The notes beneath the pieces were generated by a model. The model was not told the DNA's origin and did not search any database. It saw only the letters and a program-made list of their open reading frames with translations. Position numbers and translations under genes: made by a program. Below are positions 27,154-36,168 of a DNA stretch of 64,000 bases, one piece after another. Source of the stretch: Paenibacillus xylanexedens. Lineage in GTDB: Bacteria; Bacillota; Bacilli; Paenibacillales; Paenibacillaceae. How positions within the stretch are numbered: the stretch's first letter is position 1; each line of letters starts with the position of its first letter. Location of the stretch: positions 310,001 to 374,000 of the forward strand of contig NZ_VEBF01000002.1 of the NCBI RefSeq assembly GCF_007676705.1, read 5' to 3'.

Positions 27154-27666
27154 ATGGGTATTCTAAGTGGCAACCCCAAGAACGAGCCGATGCATTATGG
27201 TGAAATCTTTAGTGTATGGCAATGTTCCACAATAGCCAAAGGCGCTGTGTCTTGCTATCAAGCTTATATGAGTCATGCAGGAGATAAAGATTTAAAGAAA
27301 ATCTTGGAAGATCTGCTGGACCAAGCCAAACTCGAAATTAAAGAATGCGATACACTATTGACTGAAAATGGTATTGCCCCTGCACCAACACTGCCGGAAA
27401 GACCACATGTTGAGTTTGAGGATATCCCGGCTGGCGGAAGATTCACAGATCCTGAGATTGCTGCAAAAGTAACAGCCGATACCGCCATGGGTCTGGTTGC
27501 TGCAAGCCAAACGATTGGGCAATCGATCAGAGAAGATATTGGCGCGCTATTTGCTAAATATCATGCAACCAAAACAGCTCTAGGCCTCCGAATTCTTCAA
27601 ATGAACAAAGAAAAAGGCTGGCTCATTCCCCCACCGCTTCAAGTCAAAAGACCGGATTCAGAATAG
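27154..27666 (+). CDS. DUF3231-family protein
   Basis: A 170-residue protein that looks like one unit of the DUF3231 family (many members have two units). The start GILSGNPKNEPMHYGEIFSVW, the acidic helix LEDLLDQAKLEIKECDTLLTENGI and the second half with QSIREDIGALFAKYHATKTALGLRILQMNKEKGWLIPPPL are family-like. Members are found in sporulating Bacillota; some are spore associated. Long helices suggest a ferritin-like bundle. ATG with TGGAGGGAA. It opens the spore-gene stretch with the catalase and CotF-like genes but has its own terminator. Confidence 0.8.
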   Translation: MGILSGNPKNEPMHYGEIFSVWQCSTIAKGAVSCYQAYMSHAGDKDLKKILEDLLDQAKLEIKECDTLLTENGIAPAPTLPERPHVEFEDIPAGGRFTDPEIAAKVTADTAMGLVAASQTIGQSIREDIGALFAKYHATKTALGLRILQMNKEKGWLIPPPLQVKRPDSE

Positions 27667-27711
27667 AGTTCATTGGACGACGTCTAACCATATGTTGTAG
27701 TGAAATGATGA

Positions 27712-27753
27712 GACAAGGCAGGAGAAGCTTCCATTCTCCTGCTTTGTCTTTTT
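27712..27753 (+). terminator. Terminator after DUF3231 gene
   Basis: GACAAGGCAGGAGAA pairs with TTCTCCTGCTTTGTC, followed by TTTTT. Very strong. Confidence 0.92.
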
Positions 27754-27841
27754 GTTGTTTTGTTGTTTAATTTCCAATAGACAGGTTAATAAAATTTTGA
27801 ATTTATCAGAATTTTAAGACATCTTTATTGGAGGGATTCAC

Positions 27842-28681
27842 ATGTTTCGACATCAGAAAGAGTTGCAATTTGAAGTCAAAGTAGATCGTCCCGATCCCGT
27901 GCTTGCACGTCAGGTTCAAGAAGTGTTGGGAGGACAATTTGGCGAAATGACCGTCATGATGCAGTACCTTTTTCAGGGATTTAATTGCCGAGGTGAAGAG
28001 AAATATAAAGATATGCTCATGGATATTGGCACCGAAGAAATTGGACATGTCGAGATGCTCTGCTCATTGATCAGTCAGTTGCTGGATGGTGCTACTCCTG
28101 AGGAACAACAACAAGCCGCTGAGGATCCTGTGACAGCTGCAATTATGGGCGGTATTAATCCGCAACATCTGCTCGTCAGTGGTCTTGGTGGCTTACCAAC
28201 CAACTCAAACGGTGTTCCGTGGAATGGTTCGTATATCGTGGCAAGTGGTAACTTGCTTGCAGACATGCGTTCTAATCTGCATGCCGAGAGTCAGGGTCGC
28301 CTTCAGGTAGCAAGACTGTACCATATGACAACAGATGAAGGCGTACGGGCTACTTTTCGTAAAATGTTAGCACGTGACCGTTATCACCAGTATCAATGGA
28401 TGGCAGCTATTCAGGAACTGGAGGAAAAAAACGGAGTCGTTGTTCCAGCTTCTTTCCCTCCAGAAGCCGAGCAAGAATCTCAGCCGCAGGCCTATGAATT
28501 CTGGAATCTCTCCGAGGGAACTGAATCCGCCGAAGGTTTATGGGCTACAGGAAGTGCACCTGATGGAAGCGGAGACTATGTATATATCTCGAGCCCTGTT
28601 CCAAAGGGACAGATACATGAGCCCGTCAACCCTGCCACAGAACTTCACCACGACCTGGATACAAAAACAACAGACAAATAA
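27842..28681 (+). CDS. Manganese catalase, spore-associated type
   Basis: A dimanganese catalase, 2 H2O2 to O2 and water. Metal ligands are visible: Glu in GGQFGEMTVMMQY, Glu-x2-His in GTEEIGHVEM, Glu in NLHAESQGR and His in RDRYHQYQW. The Gly/Asn-rich segment GGINPQHLLVSGLGGLPTNSNGVPWNGSYI is also typical of family members such as coat protein CotJC and YjqC. The C-terminal ~60 residues (after Glu-rich EAEQESQPQAYEFW) are an extension. ATG with TGGAGGG. Neighbouring CotF-like genes support a coat location. A second catalase lies at 36169-37023. Confidence 0.9.
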   Translation: MFRHQKELQFEVKVDRPDPVLARQVQEVLGGQFGEMTVMMQYLFQGFNCRGEEKYKDMLMDIGTEEIGHVEMLCSLISQLLDGATPEEQQQAAEDPVTAAIMGGINPQHLLVSGLGGLPTNSNGVPWNGSYIVASGNLLADMRSNLHAESQGRLQVARLYHMTTDEGVRATFRKMLARDRYHQYQWMAAIQELEEKNGVVVPASFPPEAEQESQPQAYEFWNLSEGTESAEGLWATGSAPDGSGDYVYISSPVPKGQIHEPVNPATELHHDLDTKTTDK

Positions 28682-28783
28682 AGTATTAATTTCTATTTTT
28701 TAAAATATTTTGAATTAATCCTGTTTATATGCTTTATAGCAGGGTACTAACATAATAGAATAATCAATTCTTGGAGGTGCTTA

Positions 28784-28978
28784 ATGATGGCAACTAAGGA
28801 ACTTGCATTACATGAGAAACTCGAAGTACATGAACTGCTAACCCTCAAAACTTCGTGTGCCACCAAAGCCGTAACGATGCTGGAACTCGTAAAAGACGAC
28901 ACACTAAAATCCTTAATCGAAGAAGATTTGGACAACTCTTCCAAAGCTATTGAGGGATTAAAATCCCTATTAAAATAA
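28784..28978 (+). CDS. Small CotF-related spore coat protein (upstream half)
   Basis: A 64-residue helical protein (KELALHEKLEVHELLTLKTSCATKAVTMLELVKDDTLKSLIEEDL). GGAGG precedes ATG ATG. Thirteen bases separate it from the next gene. Such short helical proteins next to CotF domains are found in spore formers; together the pair matches an N-terminal plus C-terminal helical half of a CotF-like protein. Function inferred from context only. Confidence 0.7.
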   Translation: MMATKELALHEKLEVHELLTLKTSCATKAVTMLELVKDDTLKSLIEEDLDNSSKAIEGLKSLLK

Positions 28979-28991
28979 GGAGGTTGCTCTT

Positions 28992-29303
28992 ATGACTACA
29001 ACCAAAACGAAAGAAATGCTCGTTAAAGCCGTTGCTCCAATGGATGATTTGGCCATTGCCACCGATATGCTCCTCTCTGCTAAGTCAGCGGTACGTACCT
29101 ATGCGATAGCTCTTACCGAAACTGCAACCCCCCGAGTTCGGAAAGTCCTTAAAGCTCAATTGGATACTGCAATCGAAACCCACCAAAAGATCGCAGACTA
29201 TATGATCAAAAATGAGATGTATCATCCCTATAGTATAGAAGAGCAAGTTGAACACGATTTGCAGAAGTCAGACATGGCGTTAAAATTGTTGGATGATAAC
29301 TAA
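28992..29303 (+). CDS. CotF-family spore coat protein
   Basis: A 103-residue helical protein with coat-F domain features: DDLAIATDMLLSAKSAVRTYAIALTETATPRVRKVLKAQLDTAIETHQKIADYMIKNEMYHPYSIEEQ. The MYHPYxxEEQ ending is the most diagnostic. AGGAGG site. Second gene of a two-gene unit followed by a strong terminator; role is structural in the spore coat. Confidence 0.85.
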   Translation: MTTTKTKEMLVKAVAPMDDLAIATDMLLSAKSAVRTYAIALTETATPRVRKVLKAQLDTAIETHQKIADYMIKNEMYHPYSIEEQVEHDLQKSDMALKLLDDN

Positions 29304-29315
29304 GGGTTAACGCTT

Positions 29316-29350
29316 AAAAACGACTCAGTTTACGACTGAGTCGTTTTTTG
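29316..29350. terminator. Bidirectional terminator between cotF-like and gerAB
   Basis: AAAACGACTCAG pairs with CTGAGTCGTTTT, with T runs in both directions. It serves the coat genes on the plus strand and the gerA operon on the minus strand. Confidence 0.9.
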
Positions 29351-29381
29351 ATTCCAGAGCATATTGCACTCATATTTTCCA

Positions 29382-30488
29382 CTAGTTTTTTTCGTTTTTC
29401 TGCATACCTTTCTTTCTCAATAGGATGACAACCAATAGTAAAACGGGTAAAAAGATCTGAAATACAGGAGAACTATAATTCAACGTGAATCCTCGCCCTA
29501 TCTCAATATGTTCTGTAAATGTCGGTGATAAAAAAGACAACCCATATAGAACAAGCCCTACTGGAAACACCCATTTCCTATAGTTCGCTCCCGTTATTCT
29601 TTCGAGTCCAATCACGGCTCCATGGAAAAATGCAGCCATTTTAATACCCAATCCGAGGAAAAGGAGTAAAGTGAACAAGGCATCCATCCGTTCAAACACT
29701 TCAGTCAAATTGATTAACTGTACTGTCTCCAAAAGCGGGAGTGTACTATAGGCAGCAATCTGAGGACCCAAGACAAAAATGATAAGTTGATTGATAAATG
29801 TTAAAGCGAGAGCCGTTAGGATATAGGCGATGATCACCGCTCTATTAAGATTCCTGCCTTTCCGAGCATAGGGATAAAAGACCAGGAATAAGACAACCTG
29901 CCCAAATGGAAAGGATACGATCTCCGGAAAAGCAGCTTGAAAAATCGGCTTCCACCCATTCTCCATCACGGGCAAGGCCAGATCTGAGTGAAAAAGACCT
30001 GTCGTTGGGATTAAGAAACTGATTAACGCATAGCCCAGTGCCATGAGTGGAAACAGAATCATACACATGAGAAACAGTACACGATATCCATATCGTACGG
30101 TGTTGGATACAACGATAATGGTGATCATGCTGATGATCCACATCGACGTTCTGTTTAGTAAGGTCAATTCAGTGACTTCACTGATGTCACGTAGATTTCG
30201 TGAAGCTTCATAAGCAAAATAACCTACAAATGAAAGGCTTACGATTGTCCCTAATATTTTCCCCATATAGCGGCGACACAGTAGAAACAAATCCAATTCA
30301 GGTTCCTGATGATGAATAGCCAGATGAAGGAGTAGTAACACCAAGCCACCAGCAGCCCCGGCGAGCATGGCTAACCATGCATCCTGTTTGGCATCTCCAC
30401 CTATCAGAAACAAGGTTGTACTGCCAACTTCAAATAAGGAAAGACAAACAGCCAATTCGGATACGCGAAGCTCCCTAGACAATTTCAT
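29382..30488 (-). CDS. gerAB: Spore germination permease GerAB/GrkB type
   Basis: A 368-residue APC-superfamily membrane protein with about ten helices, the B subunit of the Ger nutrient germinant receptor. It shows the family features: KLSRELRVSELAVCLSLFEVGSTTL, PEIVSFPFGQVVLFLVFYPYARKGRN and YSTLPLLETVQLINLTEVFERMDALF. It would bind the germinant in the inner spore membrane. Third gene of the operon, 20 bp after gerAC (order A, C, B). AGGAGAGG site. Confidence 0.9.
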   Translation of the reverse strand: MKLSRELRVSELAVCLSLFEVGSTTLFLIGGDAKQDAWLAMLAGAAGGLVLLLLHLAIHHQEPELDLFLLCRRYMGKILGTIVSLSFVGYFAYEASRNLRDISEVTELTLLNRTSMWIISMITIIVVSNTVRYGYRVLFLMCMILFPLMALGYALISFLIPTTGLFHSDLALPVMENGWKPIFQAAFPEIVSFPFGQVVLFLVFYPYARKGRNLNRAVIIAYILTALALTFINQLIIFVLGPQIAAYSTLPLLETVQLINLTEVFERMDALFTLLLFLGLGIKMAAFFHGAVIGLERITGANYRKWVFPVGLVLYGLSFLSPTFTEHIEIGRGFTLNYSSPVFQIFLPVLLLVVILLRKKGMQKNEKN

Positions 30489-30508
30489 GATTGAACCTCT
30501 CCTTGGTG

Positions 30509-31717
30509 TTAGTCTTTCTGTTCGCCAAGCAACTTGCTGAAAGAATCTTGAAGCAGACCTACTCGTTTCAAAGTTACGTTTACGTTTATGTTAATATCCA
30601 TCTGTGCCAATTCACTAGACCAGTTTTCTTTTAGAACTTTCCACTCTTTGGGATGTCTTTGATGTATTTTGTTCGCGATCCCCAACATATCGACATGAAG
30701 CCGCTGGTTCCCTCTCCATCCGTCCAATATCTGTGCTTGAATGACTTGTTCAGCCTGTCGCTGCAATTCATGAATGGTATGTGTTCTAACTATATCCTCA
30801 CCAGATGTGCTCTCATCCAGCTCAGCGTCGACCTTTGCATCTACCTGAACAGCATAATGAAGCCCCTTTTTCACAGGAACGACCTTAACTTTTGCTTTTC
30901 GCACAAGAAAAGAGTTAACCTCCCCCTTTGCGCCTTTATAGGTCAAGTTGGTCCAGTTCACCCTGTCTGTCAGCCAGACGATCCCCATACTTTCTTTTTG
31001 GTTCAGAACTCCGATCTTTTTGTCTTTGAGAAATACACTTAATCCTTGAAGTCTTAAATTCCCGGGTATTGATGTCTCCTTAAAAATATCAATTGAACTC
31101 TGTTTGTTATCGCCCAGTGTATCTGTTGTAACACCAGGAATTCCGGCCGATCCACTGTCTGAAGTGATTTTCAGACCAACTTCATGTATGTTCATCACGG
31201 GATAGTACGACCCTTTTTCATTATTCCGTACCAAAATCTCGGATAAAGCACGGCCAGGCTGTTTTTCTGGAGGAATCAATTTTTCGAGATACTCCCTTGC
31301 TTGACCATCTGCAATAATAAGTTTGGCAGATTCCCGAGAACCAATATTTCGATAATAGTGATCCATGATCTCCGCAATCCCGTATCTTGCCGCTTCTTCA
31401 CCAATCAGAACGACATTGGTATGTGCAAAATATAATCTTTTGGGATTCTCTACGCTGCTTTGGGCAACAGCTTCCCGAATCGTTTTGCCTTCTGATGAAA
31501 ATGTGTTCACAGGCGATTGAGATCCACCAGACGACGATCCGATTGAACTACTCGCTGGCGGTACAATAATCTGATAGGTAATGATCCACTTTCCGTTTTT
31601 TCGGTCAAATCCTGTTGCTGTTGCGATGCCCAGATCATTTAATTCTGTGCGATTTCCACAACCAGCAGTGATCAGTCCGACCATGAGTAAGATTAATATG
31701 GACTGCAAGCGAATCAT
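30509..31717 (-). CDS. gerAC: Ger(x)C-family germination lipoprotein
   Basis: The C subunit of the germination receptor, a 402-residue lipoprotein. The signal peptide ends with LITAGCGNR (lipobox Cys about 20); the mature protein starts NRTELNDLGIATATGFDRKNGKWIITYQIIVPP, the Ger(x)C signature, and continues to the helical C-terminal domain IQAQILDGWRGNQRLHVDMLGIANKIHQRHPKEWK. It sits 12 bp after gerAA and before gerAB. AAGGAG site. Anchored to the outer face of the inner spore membrane. Confidence 0.92.
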   Translation of the reverse strand: MIRLQSILILLMVGLITAGCGNRTELNDLGIATATGFDRKNGKWIITYQIIVPPASSSIGSSSGGSQSPVNTFSSEGKTIREAVAQSSVENPKRLYFAHTNVVLIGEEAARYGIAEIMDHYYRNIGSRESAKLIIADGQAREYLEKLIPPEKQPGRALSEILVRNNEKGSYYPVMNIHEVGLKITSDSGSAGIPGVTTDTLGDNKQSSIDIFKETSIPGNLRLQGLSVFLKDKKIGVLNQKESMGIVWLTDRVNWTNLTYKGAKGEVNSFLVRKAKVKVVPVKKGLHYAVQVDAKVDAELDESTSGEDIVRTHTIHELQRQAEQVIQAQILDGWRGNQRLHVDMLGIANKIHQRHPKEWKVLKENWSSELAQMDININVNVTLKRVGLLQDSFSKLLGEQKD

Positions 31718-31729
31718 ATAAATCGCTCC

Positions 31730-33334
31730 TTATTCGTTCTCAGCTTCATTAATACGGTCTACAATGTTATCCGATCCTGACGGATATTGATGAGGGGCTT
31801 GTCTCGTCTTATTCGTATTCGACTTCTCATCAGGTCTAGTCTTCATAGCCCACCAGGGTACTCTCAACCACAGATCCTTCATATTTGACTTGAAAAACGG
31901 ACTGTATGGCATCAGATAGTCAACGCCAAATGACTTCAGAGATACCAGGTGTGCAAGTAATGGGACGGCTCCGGCCAATATGCCGTACAGCCCCAGCGTA
32001 CCTGCCAGTACCATAAACGGAAAACGTAATAGCCTTACTGCTGTGGCCATACTGAAATAGGGTATAGCAAAATTCGCTATTGCTGTAAAGGAAACCACAA
32101 TGACCATCGCTCCTGAGACCAATCCCGCCTCTACCGCAGCTTGTCCGATGACCAATGCACCAACAATGGAGATTGCAGGTCCAATGGCTCGCGGCATTCG
32201 CACTCCAGCTTCACGAATGACCTCGAACGTAATTTCCATAAGCAAAGCCTCAAGTAATGCCGGAAAAGGGACCCCTTCCCGTTGTGCGGCCAAGGTGACC
32301 AGTAACGTAGTTGGTATCATTTCCTGCTGGAATGTAGTTAGTGCGATGAAAGTCGAAGGTAGCAACAAAGATACGAGGAAGCAGATCAACCGTATAATCC
32401 GCAGAAAGGTAGAGATATCATAACGTTGATAATAATCCTCGGGCGTTTGAAAGAAATTAAAAAAAGTAACAGGTGCAATCAAGGCAAATGGCGTACCATC
32501 TACCATAATGGCTACTTGACCATCCAATAGACTGCCTGCAACCGTATCTGGGCGCTCCGTATTGATCATGGTCGGAAAAGGCGTAAGCGGTGCATCCTGA
32601 ATAAATTCTTCTATGTAACCACTTTCGAGTATACTATCAGTGTTGATAGCATTTAAACGTCTGGTAACTTCTTCAATGACTTGTGGCTTTGCAATACCCT
32701 GGATGTAAGCCAGTGCAACCACTGTCTGGGTGTACTCTCCAATGGTATGCATCTGGAATTTTAAATCAGGAGTTCGTATTTTTCGTCGAACAAGAGTAAT
32801 GTTAGTCGTTAGTTCCTCTGTGAATCCTTCCTTTGGTCCTCTGACCACCGTTTGGGACGTGGGTTCCTCTACAGATCTTCTGGCTCCTCCGGCGATCGGC
32901 ACTGCAAGAACATTCTTTACACCATCAATAAGTATAACGACGTGGCCTGTTAATAAAGCTTCATAGATAAGTTGCGACGAATCTAAATTTCGGATATTCC
33001 CGGAGGGTAAGATTCTTTTCACTAACACATCTTTAGGCTGATCTCCCGGAAGCAGATCCGTATTCATCCATTGAATGATATTGTCCATAAGTTCAACCAA
33101 CAGCGTAGAATCTGTTAATCCTTCCATGTAACATACAGCTAGAGCAGTACCCTTCTCCTCTAACATAGGGAACTCACGAGCCACAAAATCAGGACTGTAC
33201 TCAAATGCCTGGATAATACTGCTAAGTTTATCTTCTAGCACAATATCCAGACTTTGAGAATGCTGTGTTCGTTTATTTAATGTTTCTCCTTTCTTTTGTG
33301 ATGTGAAAATTTCCTTTATCCAACGCATAAGCAC
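31730..33334 (-). CDS. gerAA: Spore germination receptor subunit GerAA
   Basis: The A subunit, 534 residues: a large N-terminal cytoplasmic domain with the family's two-part fold (AVCYMEGLTDSTLLVELMD, GHVVILIDGVKNVLAVPIAGGARRSVEEPTSQTVVRGPKEGF), then a membrane domain with about five helices (TFIALTTFQQEMIPTTLLVTLAAQREGVPFPALLEALLME, AIGPAISIVGALVIGQAAVEAGLVSGAMVI). It may form the channel of the receptor. GTG start at 33334 with an AAGGGGGTGATT site; ATG at 33328 is an alternative. First gene of gerAA-AC-AB. Forespore-specific transcription by sigma-G is expected but was not read from the promoter. Confidence 0.93.
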   Translation of the reverse strand: MLMRWIKEIFTSQKKGETLNKRTQHSQSLDIVLEDKLSSIIQAFEYSPDFVAREFPMLEEKGTALAVCYMEGLTDSTLLVELMDNIIQWMNTDLLPGDQPKDVLVKRILPSGNIRNLDSSQLIYEALLTGHVVILIDGVKNVLAVPIAGGARRSVEEPTSQTVVRGPKEGFTEELTTNITLVRRKIRTPDLKFQMHTIGEYTQTVVALAYIQGIAKPQVIEEVTRRLNAINTDSILESGYIEEFIQDAPLTPFPTMINTERPDTVAGSLLDGQVAIMVDGTPFALIAPVTFFNFFQTPEDYYQRYDISTFLRIIRLICFLVSLLLPSTFIALTTFQQEMIPTTLLVTLAAQREGVPFPALLEALLMEITFEVIREAGVRMPRAIGPAISIVGALVIGQAAVEAGLVSGAMVIVVSFTAIANFAIPYFSMATAVRLLRFPFMVLAGTLGLYGILAGAVPLLAHLVSLKSFGVDYLMPYSPFFKSNMKDLWLRVPWWAMKTRPDEKSNTNKTRQAPHQYPSGSDNIVDRINEAENE

Positions 33335-33463
33335 ACAATCACCCCCTTTATTTTCCGACTAATATGAATCATTTGTTCAAAAAGTATACATCCACGAATA
33401 ATCATGTCCTATAAAACCAATGTGAAGAATATGCTGTTACAGTATGGGAAGGAGGACAATCTT

Positions 33464-34096
33464 ATTTATATTATGTTAGGTTATGTGATCCTGGGGCTAT
33501 CACTTTCAGCCCCTATTGGACCCATCAATGCTGCTCAATTGGACAAGGGTATTCGAGGTGGGTTCATGCCTGCCTGGTTTGTTGGACTAGGAGCCATCGC
33601 AGCTGATATCATTTACATGCTGCTGGTGTATTTCGGCATTGTACATCTGCTTGAACTTCCGTTTGTAAGGGTATTCCTCTGGATGTTTGGTTGTTTTGTA
33701 CTGATCTATACGGGTGTGGAAAGTATTAAAAATGCAGGAACCCTTGCCCCTTCTCAAATGAGAGGAGATGATTCGGAGCTTGCCAAGTCATTTCTTCAAG
33801 GATTCCTGATGTCTCTGTTTAACCCTCTTTCCATCATGTTCTGGCTAGGCATTTACGGCTCTGTTCTGGCGAAGGCTGTAAATGACTCTCCTATGGATCA
33901 ATTGTTGATCTATAGTGGAGCTATCATCTTTGGCGTACTTCTGTGGGATCTATTCATGGCGACTGCCGCGAGTTTTTTTCGCAAATATCTCACTTCTACT
34001 GTGCTTAAAGGAATTGCTCTCATTTCCGGACTGTCTTTAGTCGGTTTTGGCTGTTACTTTGGATTTAAAGCCATACAATTTCTCTTCTTTATTTGA
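33464..34096 (+). CDS. LysE/RhtB-family exporter
   Basis: About 210 residues with six hydrophobic helices and the LysE family start GYVILGLSLSAPIGPINAAQLDKGIRGGF (the PxGP motif). Exporters of this family move amino acids or related metabolites out. A GGAGG site at 33451 lies 8 bp before an ATT codon at 33464, while the first good ATG (33473) is 17 bp away and an ATG at 33404 precedes the site; ATT or ATG 33473 is therefore the probable start. The 3' end overlaps the convergent permease gene by 8 bp. A paralogue is at 38099. Confidence 0.82.
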   Translation: MYIMLGYVILGLSLSAPIGPINAAQLDKGIRGGFMPAWFVGLGAIAADIIYMLLVYFGIVHLLELPFVRVFLWMFGCFVLIYTGVESIKNAGTLAPSQMRGDDSELAKSFLQGFLMSLFNPLSIMFWLGIYGSVLAKAVNDSPMDQLLIYSGAIIFGVLLWDLFMATAASFFRKYLTSTVLKGIALISGLSLVGFGCYFGFKAIQFLFFI

Positions 34097-35537
34097 GTTT
34101 GTTTTTTTTGCGTAGCCGAATACCCGTGATGTTATAACTGCTTATATCCATAGAACGCTGCTCATTTTCTTGACTTTCATCCTTCTCGTCATTTGATGAT
34201 GTATTGGTCGCAGGCTTCTTCTTGCGAATCCGTTGTACAATGACGTCACTAATGGCAATGAGAGAGACAAGCAATAAGCTAATATAGAACCCTGGTCTGC
34301 TGAGCGCATGAAAAAGCGTTCCTGTGACTGCAGTAGCGATCAACAATAAGCCAATCCAGCGTTTGATCACATCGAACTTGCCTGATTTCAACAATTTACC
34401 GGAGGATAACAAAATAAACGACCAGTTGTACAGAAGCATCAGACCAGCTGCAGTCGTGATGTATTCATATACTTTGCCTGGGAGTAAGAGAGACATGATG
34501 ATCGTACCAACTAACCCACAACCAATGAGGGACAAGGCAAATAACGGATACTTCGTTTTCCACTTTCGAGAAAATAACTGCGGGGCGTCTCCCTCCTGAG
34601 CGAGGGTAATAATCATAGACGTCACCGCATAGAGCGAAGCTGTCATCGTTGAAAATCCGGCTACAATGAGCACCCCGTTGAACAAATGTGGGACAAAAGC
34701 AAGGTGATCACTACTGAGTGCCAGTACAAATGGACTCTCCTTGGGATTGAATGCATTTAAAGGAACCATAATTAAAGCGAGTCCAATGGATACAACATAT
34801 ACGGTGGATAGCGCAATGAGCATGACTTTTCCTGCCTTTGGGGCATCCTCCGGTTTTTGAAGCCGATATGACATAATGCCAAGCACTTCAATACCTCCAT
34901 AAGCATAGAACGCAAAAAGAAACGCAGACCACAATCCGATGCCACCCTTTGGAAAAATCGCTGCCATATCCAGCGGTACTTTGTGTTCATACTTGGTTCC
35001 CCCAATCCATCCTGCGAGAAGAGCGATGGCAAGCACCAAGAACATGATGATAGCTGCAATTTTAATGATAGCCAGTACATTTTCAACCCGGTCAAATCCC
35101 TTGTTACCGAAGAATACAATACAAAGACCCACAATTCCGAATCCTGCAGCAAAGATCCAGAGCGGAACAGCCGGAAACCAAAACCTGGAGAAAATGGACA
35201 ATGCGGTTAGCTGACTCCCCATAATGAGCAACTCCGAAAACCAATAGAACCATCCGCTTGCAAAGCCTGCCCAACTTCCAAAGGCTTTTTTAGCATATGA
35301 ACGAAAAGATCCTTGTTCCGGATGGTCCGCTGTCATTCTCGCGAGCGCATCAAAAACTACATATGTACCCAAGGCCGCCAAGATATAGGCCAGCAGCACA
35401 GCTGGACCACCAATCGATATCGCAATGCTGGAACCCAGGAAATACCCTGTACCAATTGTTCCTGCCACACCTAGCAGACTCAATTGCCACCATTTCAGTT
35501 TCTTTTCTTCTGTAGCGTTAGTCGATGCTTTACTCAT
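34089..35537 (-). CDS. APC-family amino acid permease
   Basis: About 482 residues with 12 hydrophobic helices. The first helices carry WWQLSLLGVAGTIGTGYFLGSSIAISIGGPAVLLAYILAALGTYVVFDAL and the PEQGSFRSYAKKAFG loop, typical of the amino acid transporter group of APC. The C-terminal ~45 residues are charged (RIRKKKPATNTSSNDEKDESQENEQ). ATG 35537 has AAAGGAA. The stop overlaps the end of the LysE-type gene on the other strand. Confidence 0.87.
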   Translation of the reverse strand: MSKASTNATEEKKLKWWQLSLLGVAGTIGTGYFLGSSIAISIGGPAVLLAYILAALGTYVVFDALARMTADHPEQGSFRSYAKKAFGSWAGFASGWFYWFSELLIMGSQLTALSIFSRFWFPAVPLWIFAAGFGIVGLCIVFFGNKGFDRVENVLAIIKIAAIIMFLVLAIALLAGWIGGTKYEHKVPLDMAAIFPKGGIGLWSAFLFAFYAYGGIEVLGIMSYRLQKPEDAPKAGKVMLIALSTVYVVSIGLALIMVPLNAFNPKESPFVLALSSDHLAFVPHLFNGVLIVAGFSTMTASLYAVTSMIITLAQEGDAPQLFSRKWKTKYPLFALSLIGCGLVGTIIMSLLLPGKVYEYITTAAGLMLLYNWSFILLSSGKLLKSGKFDVIKRWIGLLLIATAVTGTLFHALSRPGFYISLLLVSLIAISDVIVQRIRKKKPATNTSSNDEKDESQENEQRSMDISSYNITGIRLRKKNKLK

Positions 35538-35710
35538 GTTGTCATTCCTTTTCTGTATCATTTTAGGTCACTAAAGGTAGCCTTCCCAATCCACAGCGAA
35601 TCATGTTCATAAATTAATCCTTATTTCAAATAAACTGGATATATTGAATAATTCTTGAGACCTCATTAAATAATACACAAGTACATCAAAACACATAGGA
35701 GGTTTTACAC

Positions 35711-36064
35711 TTGAATCAGTTCTCTCAATCGCAGCAAATAACGCAGTTGGCTCAACAACTTACACAACAAACACAACAGGCTTCGATGCAATACCAACAA
35801 CTACTTAGACAAGAACAAAGCAACGCTCAACAACTGGAGCAATTGGCACAACGCGAGCAACAAGCTGCACATATGATCCAGACCGCACTACAAGGACATC
35901 AAACCGCTATCCAGCAATTACAACAAATCTCCAATCTTGCACAACAACTTGCACACTCATCTTCACAGCACGTATCTTATTTGGAGCAGCCATATAACAC
36001 TCCTAATATCTCAACTAATGGTCAATCCTTTGGTTCGTATTCGAATCAAAACCGCCCGCAATAA
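35711..36064 (+). CDS. Glutamine-rich helical protein, possible spore protein
   Basis: 117 residues of which about 31% are Gln. Residues 4-85 form a predicted long amphipathic helix (heptad-like LAQQLTQQTQQ, LQQISNLAQQLA); the last 30 residues are Asn/Ser/Gly-rich and unstructured. TTG start with AGGAGG eight bases upstream. Similar small Gln-rich proteins are common in Paenibacillus and Bacillus spores, and the neighbours are spore genes, but no function is known. Confidence 0.7.
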   Translation: MNQFSQSQQITQLAQQLTQQTQQASMQYQQLLRQEQSNAQQLEQLAQREQQAAHMIQTALQGHQTAIQQLQQISNLAQQLAHSSSQHVSYLEQPYNTPNISTNGQSFGSYSNQNRPQ

Positions 36065-36079
36065 CATTTTCATGTAAAC

Positions 36080-36112
36080 ATAAAGGAACCCAGCATTGGG
36101 TTCCTTTTTTGT
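36080..36112. terminator. Terminator after the Gln-rich gene
   Basis: AAGGAACCCA/TGGGTTCCTT stem with a GCAT loop and six T residues on the plus strand. It also lies past the end of the minus-strand catalase. Confidence 0.87.
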
Positions 36113-36168
36113 TCGTTCTTACCATGAGTTTCATATCCGTCCTATACTATAGAGTGCTTGTTCATACT

